In this document: one piece after another, positions 43,391-52,429 of the stretch
Layout of the letters: every line of letters begins with the position of its first letter
How positions within the stretch are numbered: position 1 is the first letter of the stretch
Source of the DNA: an uncultured Ruminococcus sp.
Lineage (GTDB): Bacteria > Bacillota_A > Clostridia > Oscillospirales > Ruminococcaceae
Assembly: GCA_900315975.1 (NCBI GenBank)
Contig: ONBA01000026.1
Location: forward strand, 6,929 to 70,928
Direction: 5' to 3'
Length of the DNA: 64,000 nt
The notes under the pieces: model-generated
Seen by the model: the letters and a program-made list of their open reading frames with translations, nothing else
Databases searched by the model: none
What the model was told of the DNA's origin: nothing
Translations under genes and position numbers: made by a program

Positions 43391-44571
43391 CCATCAAGTT
43401 TTTGTTTATTTACAAGCATATGACAAGCCCCCATTTTCTCGAAATTACCAACCCAGAGAGTTTCTTTGCTGATAATACTTTTTTGAGTTGTTGTATGTGA
43501 GGCTGCAGTCAAAACAGCGCCAAGCCGAGCATACCCAGAAGGATAGTCCTGATCGTAGACTTCAATTACCCCGCCATACACTTCTTCCAAAAATATGTTG
43601 AAATACTCATCGGCATTTTCGCAATAAATATCTCGTGTTCCCCTGCGGAGAAGTTCTGCATCGTAATAATAGCCTCTTTGTCTAATGAAGTGCGACTTCA
43701 ATTTAGTGTGGGCATTCAAATCATCCAGTGTCAGGTCGGGTATGCTGGTCTTTTCTTGATAAACTTTGAGAAGTGCATCAACATACCTTCTCTCGCTTTC
43801 ATCAATCTCATCCGGTGTTTCCGCTGGCGGCAAGGGGTGTTTTTTGCTATCTTCTGTAAATCTTGTGTCGTCAGTTGGAGCCTGAACAGGAGAAATACCT
43901 GTGTTTTCATCAAGTTGGTACTCAAAGGAGATTTTTTGAGTGATTTTTTCACCCATATGTCCCTGATAGTACCTTCTTGTCCGGTTGGAACCACTTGATG
44001 GACACCAAGCATCGTATGTATCCCGTCCGACACAGTTATCTGTGATTTCTGTAAGTGTGAAAAGAAGAACGCCTAAAAGGAAAGCAGGGATATTAATGAT
44101 TACCATTTCCGACAAATCCGCTTTACTGACTGTTTTGCCGTCCGGATACACACAGAAAGATTGGGTAGAAATGATGTTTTGATCTTGCTCAATTAGTTCC
44201 AACAAGGCTCTAACGAGCTTTTGATCCTTTTTTTGAGACGTATCCAAAAATTTAGACACAAATGCTGTCATCTCTCGATGACAAGCTGCATATTCGGATT
44301 TCATCCTATTCTGCAGTGCGATCCCTATTTCACACTTTACCATTTTCAGATTTCTGCTCTGACCAACCTTGCATTGCTTAAAGTTCTGAGCATCGTCACG
44401 AGATACATCGTTAAGGCTGGGCAAGGCTATATGCAAAAGATTTGTAAGTAGGTTTTCATCTGTTATCAGGTTATCAGCACCTGCGTACAGCTCACCATTT
44501 GTTGGCTTTTGTTGCGCTGCATCAACGACCAACGTAAAAAGAGTGCCTCCACATAATCTGTAATAATCCAT
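43381..44571 (-). CDS. ABC-3C system effector/C-terminal-domain protein
   Basis: A 396-residue protein, first gene of the operon, with RBS GGGAAAGG 7 nt before the ATG. The C-terminus (about 360-396, KETLWVGNFEKMGACHMLVN ending LDGWI) is the ABC-3C C-terminal domain that joins the system together. The first about 230 residues (YRLCGGTLFTLVVDAAQ, then NIPAFLLGVLLFTLTEITDN) should hold the effector, but I cannot assign it. The hydrophobic LLGVLLFTLTEI stretch might be a buried helix or membrane-active segment. Its own promoter and a repeated operator lie upstream. Confidence 0.75.
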   Translation of the reverse strand: MDYYRLCGGTLFTLVVDAAQQKPTNGELYAGADNLITDENLLTNLLHIALPSLNDVSRDDAQNFKQCKVGQSRNLKMVKCEIGIALQNRMKSEYAACHREMTAFVSKFLDTSQKKDQKLVRALLELIEQDQNIISTQSFCVYPDGKTVSKADLSEMVIINIPAFLLGVLLFTLTEITDNCVGRDTYDAWCPSSGSNRTRRYYQGHMGEKITQKISFEYQLDENTGISPVQAPTDDTRFTEDSKKHPLPPAETPDEIDESERRYVDALLKVYQEKTSIPDLTLDDLNAHTKLKSHFIRQRGYYYDAELLRRGTRDIYCENADEYFNIFLEEVYGGVIEVYDQDYPSGYARLGAVLTAASHTTTQKSIISKETLWVGNFEKMGACHMLVNKQKLDGWI

Positions 44572-44589
44572 ATCTTTGCCTTTCCCGAA

Positions 44590-44639
44590 ATTCGAGTAAT
44601 TCGAGTGAAAACCCCATTGACATTCGACTGATTCGACTC
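44590..44639. repeat. iterated ATTCGA operator of ABC-3C operon
   Basis: Four 9-bp units, ATTCGAGTA (44590), ATTCGAGTG (44599), ATTCGACTG (44622) and ATTCGACTC (44631), form two tandem pairs between the promoter and the first gene. This arrangement suits binding of a dimeric repressor, possibly a component of the system itself. Confidence 0.7.
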
Positions 44640-44679
44640 CTTAATAGAAGTAGAAAGTATTTGAAATCCTCTCATTCTA

Positions 44680-44708
44680 ATTATAGCACGAGTCCTTCAA
44701 TATTTCAA
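44680..44708 (-). promoter_or_regulatory. promoter of ABC-3C operon
   Basis: On the minus strand TTGAAA (44703-44708) and TATAAT (44680-44685), 17-bp spacing. Transcription from about 44673 runs through the repeats at 44590-44639. Confidence 0.75.
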
Positions 44709-44878
44709 GTGCTAAAATGTATGGTTTAACAACAAAAGTTTGAATTCAGTCTTATCAATCTGCATAGTGGTATACCAAACTGTCAGGGCAGTATTCCTAA
44801 TCTATGATTTTTTCAAAGTCAAGGGAACGGAGCTGTGTCCAAGCACACAGCCCTCCCTAAAATTCTAAATACACATTT

Positions 44879-44995
44879 GCCGGATGCATACGGCAGATGG
44901 AAGTTCATACAGAACTATATCTTGTAGTAATAGGGTCAAACCATACCCACAAGCAAAGGATATAGCTGTATGTTCTCCCTTCGTATGCATCCGGC
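44879..44995 (+). other. 117-bp rod-like inverted structure
   Basis: The outer arms GCCGGATGCATACG (44879-44892) and CGTATGCATCCGGC (44982-44995) are perfect. Further in, CATACAG/CTGTATG, CTATATC/GATATAG, TTGT/ACAA and GGGT/ACCC pair in register. The whole folds as one long imperfect hairpin and is followed by TATTTTTAT. It lies at the junction between the ABC-3C operon and the phage module. It could be a stable RNA, a MITE-like element or a terminator. A smaller stem (GGAGCTGTGT with ACACAGCCCTCC) precedes it at 44829-44857. No gene is seen in 44709-45047. Confidence 0.75.
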
Positions 44996-45047
44996 TATTT
45001 TTATGCCGCGGCGCCGATGCACACCAATAAGAAAGGCAGGAATCAAC

Positions 45048-45461
45048 ATGAAACTCGTATATATCTGCTCACCCCTCCGTCCGATCTCTCCTGTGGAAGC
45101 AGACCGAGCCGATGAGCTGAACAACAACATCCGGCTTGCCTGCGATGCCTGCACGCTTGCGGCATACCGCGGCTTCATCCCGGTCGCACCTCATATCTAC
45201 TTCCCGCAGTTTCTCAGCGATGAAATGGCTTCCGAGAGAAAGATTGGGATGGACATGGGACTGGAGCTGCTCAGATGCTGCTCTCAGCTCTGGGTCATTT
45301 CTCCCCGCATCAGCAGCGGAATGTCTGCGGAGATCAAGGAAGCACAGAAGTGCGGCATTCCGGTGCTTGTGTTCACTGCCGCTGGGTTCCGTAAGTACAC
45401 AGGCAACGGCGACACGACGGATAACTGCTACGCTGATACTGCAGACGGCGTAATCGAATAA
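45048..45461 (+). CDS. DUF4406 protein (nucleoside deoxyribosyltransferase-like)
   Basis: A 137-residue protein starting at ATG 45048: MKLVYICSPLRP, VAPHIYFPQF, MGLELLRCCSQLWVISPRIS and SGMSAEIKEAQKCGIPVLVF. This is the DUF4406 fold, related to nucleoside 2-deoxyribosyltransferases and common in phages of Firmicutes, where a role in nucleotide salvage or modification is assumed. It is the first gene of the phage-type module, 53 nt after the rod-like structure. Confidence 0.85.
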   Translation: MKLVYICSPLRPISPVEADRADELNNNIRLACDACTLAAYRGFIPVAPHIYFPQFLSDEMASERKIGMDMGLELLRCCSQLWVISPRISSGMSAEIKEAQKCGIPVLVFTAAGFRKYTGNGDTTDNCYADTADGVIE

Positions 45462-45685
45462 ACTTCAAGTAAAAATTCACATTTGTTAGTCAGGGCGCGC
45501 ACTGGCGGACAGATGCTCATAACGGATAACAACCAAGATAACCTGTGATCTGTATATACCAAATCAGGTCTAATGGATGTGTCCGTGTGTACATCTGCTG
45601 CCTGCGTGCCCAATTTTGTGGGTAATAGCGTGGCCCGCGCCGTGAGCATCTTCCGCCGATGCGTTCCTTGCAGAAAGGAACGATT

Positions 45686-46447
45686 ATGGAAAACATGAAT
45701 GTTAACGCTCAGAATACACAGAACGCTGTAGCCGCAACCACTGCTGCCACTCTCCCTGTCATCACGGATAAGACCACCCTCGGTGAACTGCTCGCCATGC
45801 TGAACCTCGGTGAGAAGCCGCCCGTACCGACACCGAGAGAACTGTTCGAGACGCTCGGCGCACCGATTGCAGACACGAATGACTGTGTACTCTTCAGCAA
45901 CGGCTTTGCGATCTACCAAAACTGCACTGGGCGCACAGTTGTCTGGCTCCCGTATTGCACGAGCTTCACCTATTACTTCAATAAGCTCCGCGACTCGGAG
46001 AAGGATACGCTCCGGGAGACATACGAACTGCCTGACGGATTTCTCTCCACACAGCCGTGGATCCTTGCAGTGACACTGATCGGTGACCACCGCATCGAGG
46101 CAAACAGCATGAACCGCACTGGCAGCCGCAAGGATACTGTAGATTTGGCAAGCAAGGACAATGGAGACAAAGACGGAGCGATGGAGGAGATCATCGCTGA
46201 TCCATTCCGCAGAACATTCAACTGGTATGATGGTCACATGGGCGAGAATCCGCAGGATGCCGTTGAGCGCCGTGAGACCAGAGAAGAGATGCTTGCGGCA
46301 ATGACGGACAAGCAGCGCCAGATCTTTATTATGTACTATAGAGATGGAATGACTCAGGAACAGATTGCTGCGGCCTTTGGTATCTCTCAGGTAGGCGTGA
46401 AGCATCACTTGGATGCCGCATTGGAAAAGGCAAGAAAATTTTTCTGA
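45686..46447 (+). CDS. sigma-70 region 4-like protein of phage module
   Basis: A 253-residue protein (ATG 45686, AAAGGA 6 nt before). Its last 60 residues are a sigma-70 region 4 helix-turn-helix: AAMTDKQRQIFIMYYRDGMT and QEQIAAAFGISQVGVKHHLD. Residues 1-30 are low complexity (NAQNTQNAVAATTAATL), and the middle resembles small phage sigma/ArpU-like regulators. It may direct host polymerase to later phage promoters, possibly through the repeated element just downstream. The 224 nt before it hold no gene. Confidence 0.75.
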   Translation: MENMNVNAQNTQNAVAATTAATLPVITDKTTLGELLAMLNLGEKPPVPTPRELFETLGAPIADTNDCVLFSNGFAIYQNCTGRTVVWLPYCTSFTYYFNKLRDSEKDTLRETYELPDGFLSTQPWILAVTLIGDHRIEANSMNRTGSRKDTVDLASKDNGDKDGAMEEIIADPFRRTFNWYDGHMGENPQDAVERRETREEMLAAMTDKQRQIFIMYYRDGMTQEQIAAAFGISQVGVKHHLDAALEKARKFF

Positions 46448-46461
46448 AAAAATTAGGAGCG

Positions 46462-46503
46462 ATAGTTATATTTTCCCGGCTCCCACGACAATATATGAGA
46501 GGC
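46462..46503. repeat. 42-bp phage-module repeat, copy 1
   Basis: 38 of 42 positions match 59161-59202, including ATAGTTATATTTT and TCCCACGACAATATATGAGAGGC without the middle six bases. It starts 15 nt after the sigma-like gene. In copy 2 the 3' half forms a GCCTCTC/GAGAGGC hairpin; here one arm is changed, so the conserved feature is probably sequence rather than the stem. Confidence 0.75.
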
Positions 46504-46600
46504 TCTTGAAAAGACCTCCAAAAAGATAACGGCTGCGGTGTATTCCGTGGCCGTTCCGCTTTATACATTGGTCTATGACCGCAAAGAAAGGAAAAAGCCT

Positions 46601-46996
46601 ATGAATCCGAACAGAACACCGAAAAACCGCTACAACGGCGGCTACAACACCGAGAGCCGCAAGGCACAGCAGACCGCAGGCAAGGCTGATCGCAAGCCGG
46701 AGGACACGCTGACGAAGATCGAGGCGGAAATGGACAAGAGCGCGGCAGACATCGCGCTCACCATCAGCGACATCTTCAAGTTCATGGCGATGTCCGCAGC
46801 GATCATCCCGAACATGGAGCTGGACACCGGCATGATGCGTCTGAAGGTCGATGATGACGGCATCTTCTTCGAAATCAACCACCCCTTCCGCAAGCGCAAG
46901 CAGCGCGATATCTGCGAGGACTGCGATGGCTGCACCGATGAGCCGGACGGCGACTATGACGATGACGAGGAGGGACTGCTCTATGACGGCGACTGA
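46601..46996 (+). CDS. phage hypothetical protein, acidic C-terminus
   Basis: 131 residues from ATG 46601 (AAAGGA 8 nt before). A basic Asn-rich start (MNPNRTPKNRYNGGYN), a helical middle (LTKIEAEMDKSAADIALTIS), then FRKRKQRDICEDCDGC and a run of Asp/Glu. Possibly a DNA-binding accessory. No family recognised. Confidence 0.65.
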   Translation: MNPNRTPKNRYNGGYNTESRKAQQTAGKADRKPEDTLTKIEAEMDKSAADIALTISDIFKFMAMSAAIIPNMELDTGMMRLKVDDDGIFFEINHPFRKRKQRDICEDCDGCTDEPDGDYDDDEEGLLYDGD

Positions 46997-47465
46997 TAAG
47001 AACACCGCGCCGGAGAAGCTGCCGGTGCAGACACAGCGTATCGTAAACGGAATCAACCTCATGTTCGCCGGTATTGGCGAGATCCTCAGCGCAATGGAGC
47101 CGGATATGGCGAAGGCGGTTCAGGCGCTGGCAAAGGCTGCACCGGGCAATCTGGACGACTACGAGGAGATCCTCGGTGCTGACGAGGTGCCGTGGGATAC
47201 TGAGCCGGAGCAGGCTGCGGACAACACCCCTGCAACTGCACCGGAGCCTGATCCTCCAAAGAAGAAGGCAGCGCCGAAAAAGAAGCAGGAGCAGACCGCA
47301 CTGACCGCCGATGACCTCATCCGTGTTGTCACGCAGAAGATCAAACAAAATCGCGCCAACAAGGAAAAGGTGCTGGCGCTGCTGAAGTCCTATGGCGCAG
47401 CGAAGGTCAGTGATATTCCTGCGGACAAGTATGAAGCGTTCCTCACGGATGTGTCGCAGCTCTGA
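46983..47465 (+). CDS. phage hypothetical protein, Lys/Pro linker
   Basis: 160 residues, ATG 46983 overlapping the previous gene by 14 nt with AGGAGGG as RBS. Two helical parts are joined by a Pro/Lys/Ala linker (PEPDPPKKKAAPKKKQEQ). The C-terminal half (LTADDLIRVVTQKIKQNR to FLTDVSQL) looks like the rRNA/Hfq-type or phage accessory helical domain seen next to DUF2800 genes. Function unknown. Confidence 0.7.
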   Translation: MTATDKNTAPEKLPVQTQRIVNGINLMFAGIGEILSAMEPDMAKAVQALAKAAPGNLDDYEEILGADEVPWDTEPEQAADNTPATAPEPDPPKKKAAPKKKQEQTALTADDLIRVVTQKIKQNRANKEKVLALLKSYGAAKVSDIPADKYEAFLTDVSQL

Positions 47466-47479
47466 TCGGAGGTGGCGCT

Positions 47480-48730
47480 ATGCCGGATGTTCACGCGCTT
47501 CTGAGCGCATCCAGTTCCAAACAGTGGCTTCACTGTCCGCCGTCAGTCCGATTGCAGGAGGGATTTCCGAATGAGAGTTCAGTCTATGCCGCCGAGGGTA
47601 CGTTTGCCCACGAGGTATGCGAGTATAAGGTACGTAAGTATCTGCATGAACGGGTGAAACGCCCACAGTCCGAGGAATATGACACGGAGGAGATCGAGCA
47701 GATCACCGATGTGTACGCCGAATTTGTCATTTCTATCATCGAAAAGATGAAAGAGACCGGCTGTGAGCCGCTGGTGTTCGTGGAGGAGCGTGTGGACTAC
47801 AGCCACATTGCCCCTTCCGGCTTCGGCACCGCCGATATGCTCATCATCGGAAAAGACGAAAAAGGCAAAGGACTGATTCATGTATGTGATTTCAAGACGG
47901 GCGCAGGCGTGTTCGTGGATGCAGACCACAACAGCCAGATGATGTTATATGCGCTCGGAGGTTTAGCCGCCTATGGCTTTTTGTATGATGTTGAGACCGT
48001 CCGCATGACCATCATCCAGCCCCGTCTTGATAATATCAGCACCTTCGAGTGCAGCAGGCAGGAGCTGGAGGACTGGGGCGAGAGCATCCGACCAACGGCT
48101 CTGCTTGCCTTTGAGGGCAAGGGAGAACAGCATCCCGGCGACTGGTGCCGTTTCTGCCGCGCAAAGCCTGTGTGTAAGGCGTGCGCCGATGAAGCACTGG
48201 CGCTCTGCCGGGAGGACTTCCTTGATCTCGATGCCGGTGCATTTGACGGCACCGCAGAGGAGAGCGATATGACAGCTCCCTACGAAGCGGATACACAGAC
48301 TGCCGTTTTCAAGCAGCCCGGATTGATACCAATTGCGGAGCTGGCTGAAATACTGCCGACGCTGAACAGGATCTCCTCTTGGATCGATGCTGTCTTTGCG
48401 TTTGTTAGCAGTGAGGCGATCAACCACGGCGTGCCGATCCCCGGATATAAGGTGGTCGAAGGGCGCAGCAAGCGTGTGTTCACTGACACCAAAGCAGTGG
48501 TCGATACCGCTGTTCAGAACGGCTATACAGATCTGTATAAGCAGTCTCTCATCAGCTTGACAGAATTTGAGAAGATGATGGGAAAAAAGAAGTTCAATGA
48601 ACTGCTCGGAGAGTATGTCGCCAAGCCGCCCGGAAAGCTGGCGCTGGTGCCGGAAAGCAATCCGAGAGAGCCTGTCGATCTCACAGTAACACCTGATCAG
48701 GAATTCACAGCCCTGCCTGATGAGGAATGA
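47480..48730 (+). CDS. DUF2800 PD-(D/E)XK nuclease
   Basis: A 416-residue RecB/Cas4-like nuclease of the DUF2800 family. The N-terminus (HALLSASSSKQWLHCPPSVR, EGTFAHEVCE) and catalytic motifs GTADMLIIG and HVCDFKTGAG (Asp and D-x-K) are visible. The Cys cluster WCRFCRAKPVCKACAD (about 216-231) may bind an iron-sulphur cluster. In phages it occurs with DUF2815 and polymerase A as here, suggesting processing of replication or recombination intermediates. RBS GGAGG. Confidence 0.9.
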   Translation: MPDVHALLSASSSKQWLHCPPSVRLQEGFPNESSVYAAEGTFAHEVCEYKVRKYLHERVKRPQSEEYDTEEIEQITDVYAEFVISIIEKMKETGCEPLVFVEERVDYSHIAPSGFGTADMLIIGKDEKGKGLIHVCDFKTGAGVFVDADHNSQMMLYALGGLAAYGFLYDVETVRMTIIQPRLDNISTFECSRQELEDWGESIRPTALLAFEGKGEQHPGDWCRFCRAKPVCKACADEALALCREDFLDLDAGAFDGTAEESDMTAPYEADTQTAVFKQPGLIPIAELAEILPTLNRISSWIDAVFAFVSSEAINHGVPIPGYKVVEGRSKRVFTDTKAVVDTAVQNGYTDLYKQSLISLTEFEKMMGKKKFNELLGEYVAKPPGKLALVPESNPREPVDLTVTPDQEFTALPDEE

Positions 48731-48763
48731 TAAAATACACAGGGCATAAATGGAGGTATTTCA

Positions 48764-49348
48764 ATGGCAACAAATAACACAGCACCCGCGACCAAAGTGG
48801 TCGTACCCTGCCGCATCAGCTTCGCCAACATCTGGGAGGCTCGTTCCATTAATGGCGGCGATGAGAAGTATTCCGTCTCTCTGCTCATCCCCAAGGATGA
48901 CAAGGCAACCCTCGCCAAGATCAAGAAGGCGATCGAGGCTGCAAAGGAGGCGGCAAAGTCCAAGAAGTGGGGCGGCAAGATCCCCGCAAATCTGAAGCTG
49001 CCGATGCACGATGGCGACATTGACCGCCCAGACGATGAGAACTATGCAGGGCATATGTTTTTCAATGCGACCAGCAAGGATGCACCGCAGATCGTTGACC
49101 GTCATGTGCAGCCGATTCTCGATCCGATGGAGTGCGGCAGCGGTGACTACTGCAATGTCAGCGTGAACTTCTACGGTTTTGCGGCATCCGGAAACCGCGG
49201 TGTTGCAGCAGGACTCCAGAACATCCAGCTCGTGCGCCACGGCGAGCGTCTCGCAGGCAGACCGTCCGCATCCTCCGACTTTGAGTCCATCGAGGGCGAG
49301 GACGAGGAGCTTGGCGAGATCGATGAGGATATGGATTTCCTGAACTGA
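48764..49348 (+). CDS. DUF2815 single-stranded-DNA-binding-like protein
   Basis: 194 residues. VVPCRISFANIWEARSINGG and KYSVSLLIPKDDKATL open an OB-fold-type domain, and the acidic tail (EDEELGEIDEDMDFL) is typical of SSB proteins that dock partners. DUF2815 stands between the DUF2800 nuclease and the DNA polymerase in this phage type. RBS GGAGG 7 nt upstream. Confidence 0.88.
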   Translation: MATNNTAPATKVVVPCRISFANIWEARSINGGDEKYSVSLLIPKDDKATLAKIKKAIEAAKEAAKSKKWGGKIPANLKLPMHDGDIDRPDDENYAGHMFFNATSKDAPQIVDRHVQPILDPMECGSGDYCNVSVNFYGFAASGNRGVAAGLQNIQLVRHGERLAGRPSASSDFESIEGEDEELGEIDEDMDFLN

Positions 49349-49404
49349 TGCAATAAGGGAGGCGCGTCCTCCCTGTACATAAAAATGAGAGGAGGCAGAG
49401 AGCT

Positions 49405-51360
49405 ATGAGCAGAAAACGGCTGCAGATCGATATTGAAACCTACAGCGATGTTGACCTTGTCAACTGCGGTGTATACAGATATGTTGAGGGCGACTTTCAT
49501 ATTCTGCTGTTTGCGTATGCTTTCGATGATGATGAGGTGCAGTGTGTGGACCTTGCCTGTGGGGAGCAGCTTCCGCAGGAGGTGGTGGATGCAATCTATG
49601 ATAAGTCGATCATCAAGGCGGCATGGAATGCACAGTTCGAGCGTATCTGCTTGTCGAAATACTTTGATACACAGCTATCCCCCGATGACTGGCAATGCTC
49701 GATGGTCTGGGCGGCATCGCTGTCCCTGCCGCTGAAGCTGAAATATGCAGCATTGGCACTTAAGACGGGAGAGCAGAAGAATGATGTCGGTGAACGGCTT
49801 ATCAGATACTTCTCGATTCCGTGTAAGCCTACCAAAAGCAACGGCGGCAGAACGAGAAATCTGCCGGAACACGCGCCGGAGGACTGGAAGCTGTTCAAAA
49901 GCTACTGTATTCAGGATGTCCGGACGGAGCGTGACATTCGCTATCGTTTGGAGAAGTTTCCACTGATGCCGCAGGAATGGAACTACTACTACATGGATCA
50001 GCGCATCAATGACCGTGGCGTCATGATCGACAAGGAGCTTGTGCAGCAAGCAATCATCTGCGATATGGCACTGTCCGAGGCTATGACGAAAAGAGCCTAT
50101 GAGCTGACCGGACTTGAAAATCCCAATTCTGTCTCGCAGCTCAAAGGCTGGCTCGATGAGCGTGGGATATCCGTTGACAGCCTCGGTAAAAAAGATGTGT
50201 CTGCACTGATCGCCGATCTGGACAAGCACAGTATCGACACCGAGGCAATCGACATGATGAAGCTGAGATTGCAGATGGCGAAATCCTCTGTGAAGAAGTA
50301 TCAGGCGGCAGAGAGATACATCTGCGAGGATGGCAGAGCGCACGGACTATTTCAGTTCTCCGGCGCAAACCGCACGCAGCGGTGGGCAGGCAGAGGGATA
50401 CAGTTACAGAATCTCCCTCAGAACCACATTGCAACGCTCGATGAAGCGAGAGATCTTGTAAAGCTCGGATGCTTTGATATTATTGCTGCCATGTACGGCA
50501 ACACACCGGATATCCTGTCGCAGCTCATACGCACCATGCTCATTCCGAAACCCGGCTGTGAGTTCATCGTAGCGGATTTCAGTGCTATTGAAGCTCGTGT
50601 GCTTGCATGGCTCGCCGGAGAACAATGGCGTTTGGATGCATTTCAGCGCGGCGAGGACATTTACTGCGCATCCGCATCGCAGATGTTTGGTGTGCCTGTG
50701 GTGAAACACGGCATCAACGGGGAGCTGCGGCAGAAGGGTAAGGTTGCGGAGCTTGCCTGCGGATACGGCGGCGCGGCAGGGGCGCTGATTTCTATGGGCG
50801 CATTGGATATGGGACTCAAAGAGGATGAGCTTCCTGACATTATCTCCTCTTGGCGTGAAGCCAATCCGGAGATCGTGAAATTCTGGTACGCAGTGGAGAA
50901 TGCGGCGGTCGATACCATCAAGGACCACACAGACCGCACCGTCGGCAGGATCGGATTTCAGTTTTCTGCCAATACGCTGTGGATCGTTCTTCCATCGGGA
51001 CGGCGACTGGCATATATCAAGCCGAAGCTCCAACCGAATCGCTTCGGTCGCATGGCGGTCACCTACGAGGGACTCGGTTCCAGCAACAAGTGGATTCGTA
51101 TGGAGACCTACAGCGGAAAGCTGACGGAGAACATCACGCAGGCAACGGCGCGGGATCTGCTTGCCGAAGCCATGTGGCGTATGGAATGCGCAGGGCTTGA
51201 CATTGTCGGTCATGTACACGATGAGGTCATCTTGGAAGTACCGAGGGACAGCATGACCGTGGACGGCGTATGTGAGATCATGAATCAGAATCCTGCATGG
51301 GCGGACGGTCTGCCGCTGTCAAGTGCTGGATATGAGGGGAATTATTATTTCAAAGACTGA
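49405..51360 (+). CDS. phage DNA polymerase, family A
   Basis: A 651-residue replicative polymerase. The N-terminal 3'-5' exonuclease begins LQIDIETYSDVDLV (6-19). Polymerase motif A is VADFSAIEARVLAWLAGE (about 388-405). Motif B is RQKGKVAELACGYGG (about 441-455), with the conserved Lys and Tyr. Motif C is VHDEVILEV near residue 604. It lacks the 5' nuclease of Pol I, as do phage enzymes. It synthesises the element's DNA together with the primase-helicase encoded downstream. Confidence 0.95.
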   Translation: MSRKRLQIDIETYSDVDLVNCGVYRYVEGDFHILLFAYAFDDDEVQCVDLACGEQLPQEVVDAIYDKSIIKAAWNAQFERICLSKYFDTQLSPDDWQCSMVWAASLSLPLKLKYAALALKTGEQKNDVGERLIRYFSIPCKPTKSNGGRTRNLPEHAPEDWKLFKSYCIQDVRTERDIRYRLEKFPLMPQEWNYYYMDQRINDRGVMIDKELVQQAIICDMALSEAMTKRAYELTGLENPNSVSQLKGWLDERGISVDSLGKKDVSALIADLDKHSIDTEAIDMMKLRLQMAKSSVKKYQAAERYICEDGRAHGLFQFSGANRTQRWAGRGIQLQNLPQNHIATLDEARDLVKLGCFDIIAAMYGNTPDILSQLIRTMLIPKPGCEFIVADFSAIEARVLAWLAGEQWRLDAFQRGEDIYCASASQMFGVPVVKHGINGELRQKGKVAELACGYGGAAGALISMGALDMGLKEDELPDIISSWREANPEIVKFWYAVENAAVDTIKDHTDRTVGRIGFQFSANTLWIVLPSGRRLAYIKPKLQPNRFGRMAVTYEGLGSSNKWIRMETYSGKLTENITQATARDLLAEAMWRMECAGLDIVGHVHDEVILEVPRDSMTVDGVCEIMNQNPAWADGLPLSSAGYEGNYYFKD

Positions 51361-51373
51361 GGAGGAATTTTCT

Positions 51374-52429
51374 ATGAAACAAGGCAGATCATTACCGGAG
51401 GTGCTGACGGAGCTTCAGCGACAGAATGCCGCCAAGCAGGACTATATCGGTGCAGCGGAGGCGTTCAGCCTCGATGATGACGGCAGCACATTCCATATCG
51501 GAACTGACCATGCTTTCGGCACAACACAGCTTTTTCACCGTCAGGTGGCATCTACACTCGGCATTCCGGCGAAGTATTATGACATGATGCAGAAGCAGAA
51601 GCCGGATCTTCTGGCAGACAACGTGAATGCATGGTTCTCCGACAATGGCAGCAGCTATATGGTGCGTACACTTGACTACGGCAACGGCGCTGGACAGGTA
51701 GCCCGCGCATTGCTTTCTGATCGTTACCGCCGTATTGATAATCTGGAGATCGCATCGGCGGTGCTGCCGCTGTTTGCGGGAAATCCCGATATTCAGGTGA
51801 TTTCGAGTGAAGTGACGGAAAGTAAGTTGTATCTCAAGATTCTGAACACAAGGCTCGAAATGGCGTGTGTAGGTGATATCGTGCAGGCAGGTGTTGTCAT
51901 CAGCAATTCCGAGGTCGGGCTCGGTGCTGTATCGGTTCAGCCGCTTGTATACACCCTCGCTTGTACAAATGGCATGATTTGCCCCTCTTACGGCGAGCGC
52001 CGCACTCATGTCGGCAGAGCATCGAGAGCGACCGATGACGGGTATGAGATCTACTCTGACGAAACAAAGGAAGCGGATGACCGCGTCTTTATGCTCAAGC
52101 TCCGCGATGCTACCCTCGCTGCTATCGAAGAAGCCCGCTTTCGCCAGATCGTTGGCAAGCTCGAAGAGAGCGCAGGTGCAAAGATCACAGGACGTGTGCA
52201 GGATGTGATCGAGCTTACCGGTAAGGCGTATGACCTCAATCAGCCGGAGCAGGACAGCATCCTCAATTATCTGATTCAGGGCGGTGATCTCTCCCTCTAT
52301 GGTCTGAGCAATGCCATCACACGCGCTTCGCAGGATGTAGAGTCCTACGACCGTGCAACTGCGTTAGAGGGCATCGGCTGGCAGGTCGCTACAATGACAA
52401 GAAATCAGTGGGAGGAAATCAATGCATGA
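51374..52429 (+). CDS. DUF932 protein
   Basis: 351 residues from ATG 51374 (GGAGG 9 nt before). The family is recognised by SLDDDGSTFHIG, FHRQVASTLGIPAKYYDMM, YRRIDNLEIA, GVVISNSEVGLGAVSV and TNGMICPSYGERRTHVGR. DUF932 proteins are common in phages and plasmids, and their role in replication or anti-defence is unproven. Ends in a 4-nt overlap with the next gene. Confidence 0.88.
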   Translation: MKQGRSLPEVLTELQRQNAAKQDYIGAAEAFSLDDDGSTFHIGTDHAFGTTQLFHRQVASTLGIPAKYYDMMQKQKPDLLADNVNAWFSDNGSSYMVRTLDYGNGAGQVARALLSDRYRRIDNLEIASAVLPLFAGNPDIQVISSEVTESKLYLKILNTRLEMACVGDIVQAGVVISNSEVGLGAVSVQPLVYTLACTNGMICPSYGERRTHVGRASRATDDGYEIYSDETKEADDRVFMLKLRDATLAAIEEARFRQIVGKLEESAGAKITGRVQDVIELTGKAYDLNQPEQDSILNYLIQGGDLSLYGLSNAITRASQDVESYDRATALEGIGWQVATMTRNQWEEINA

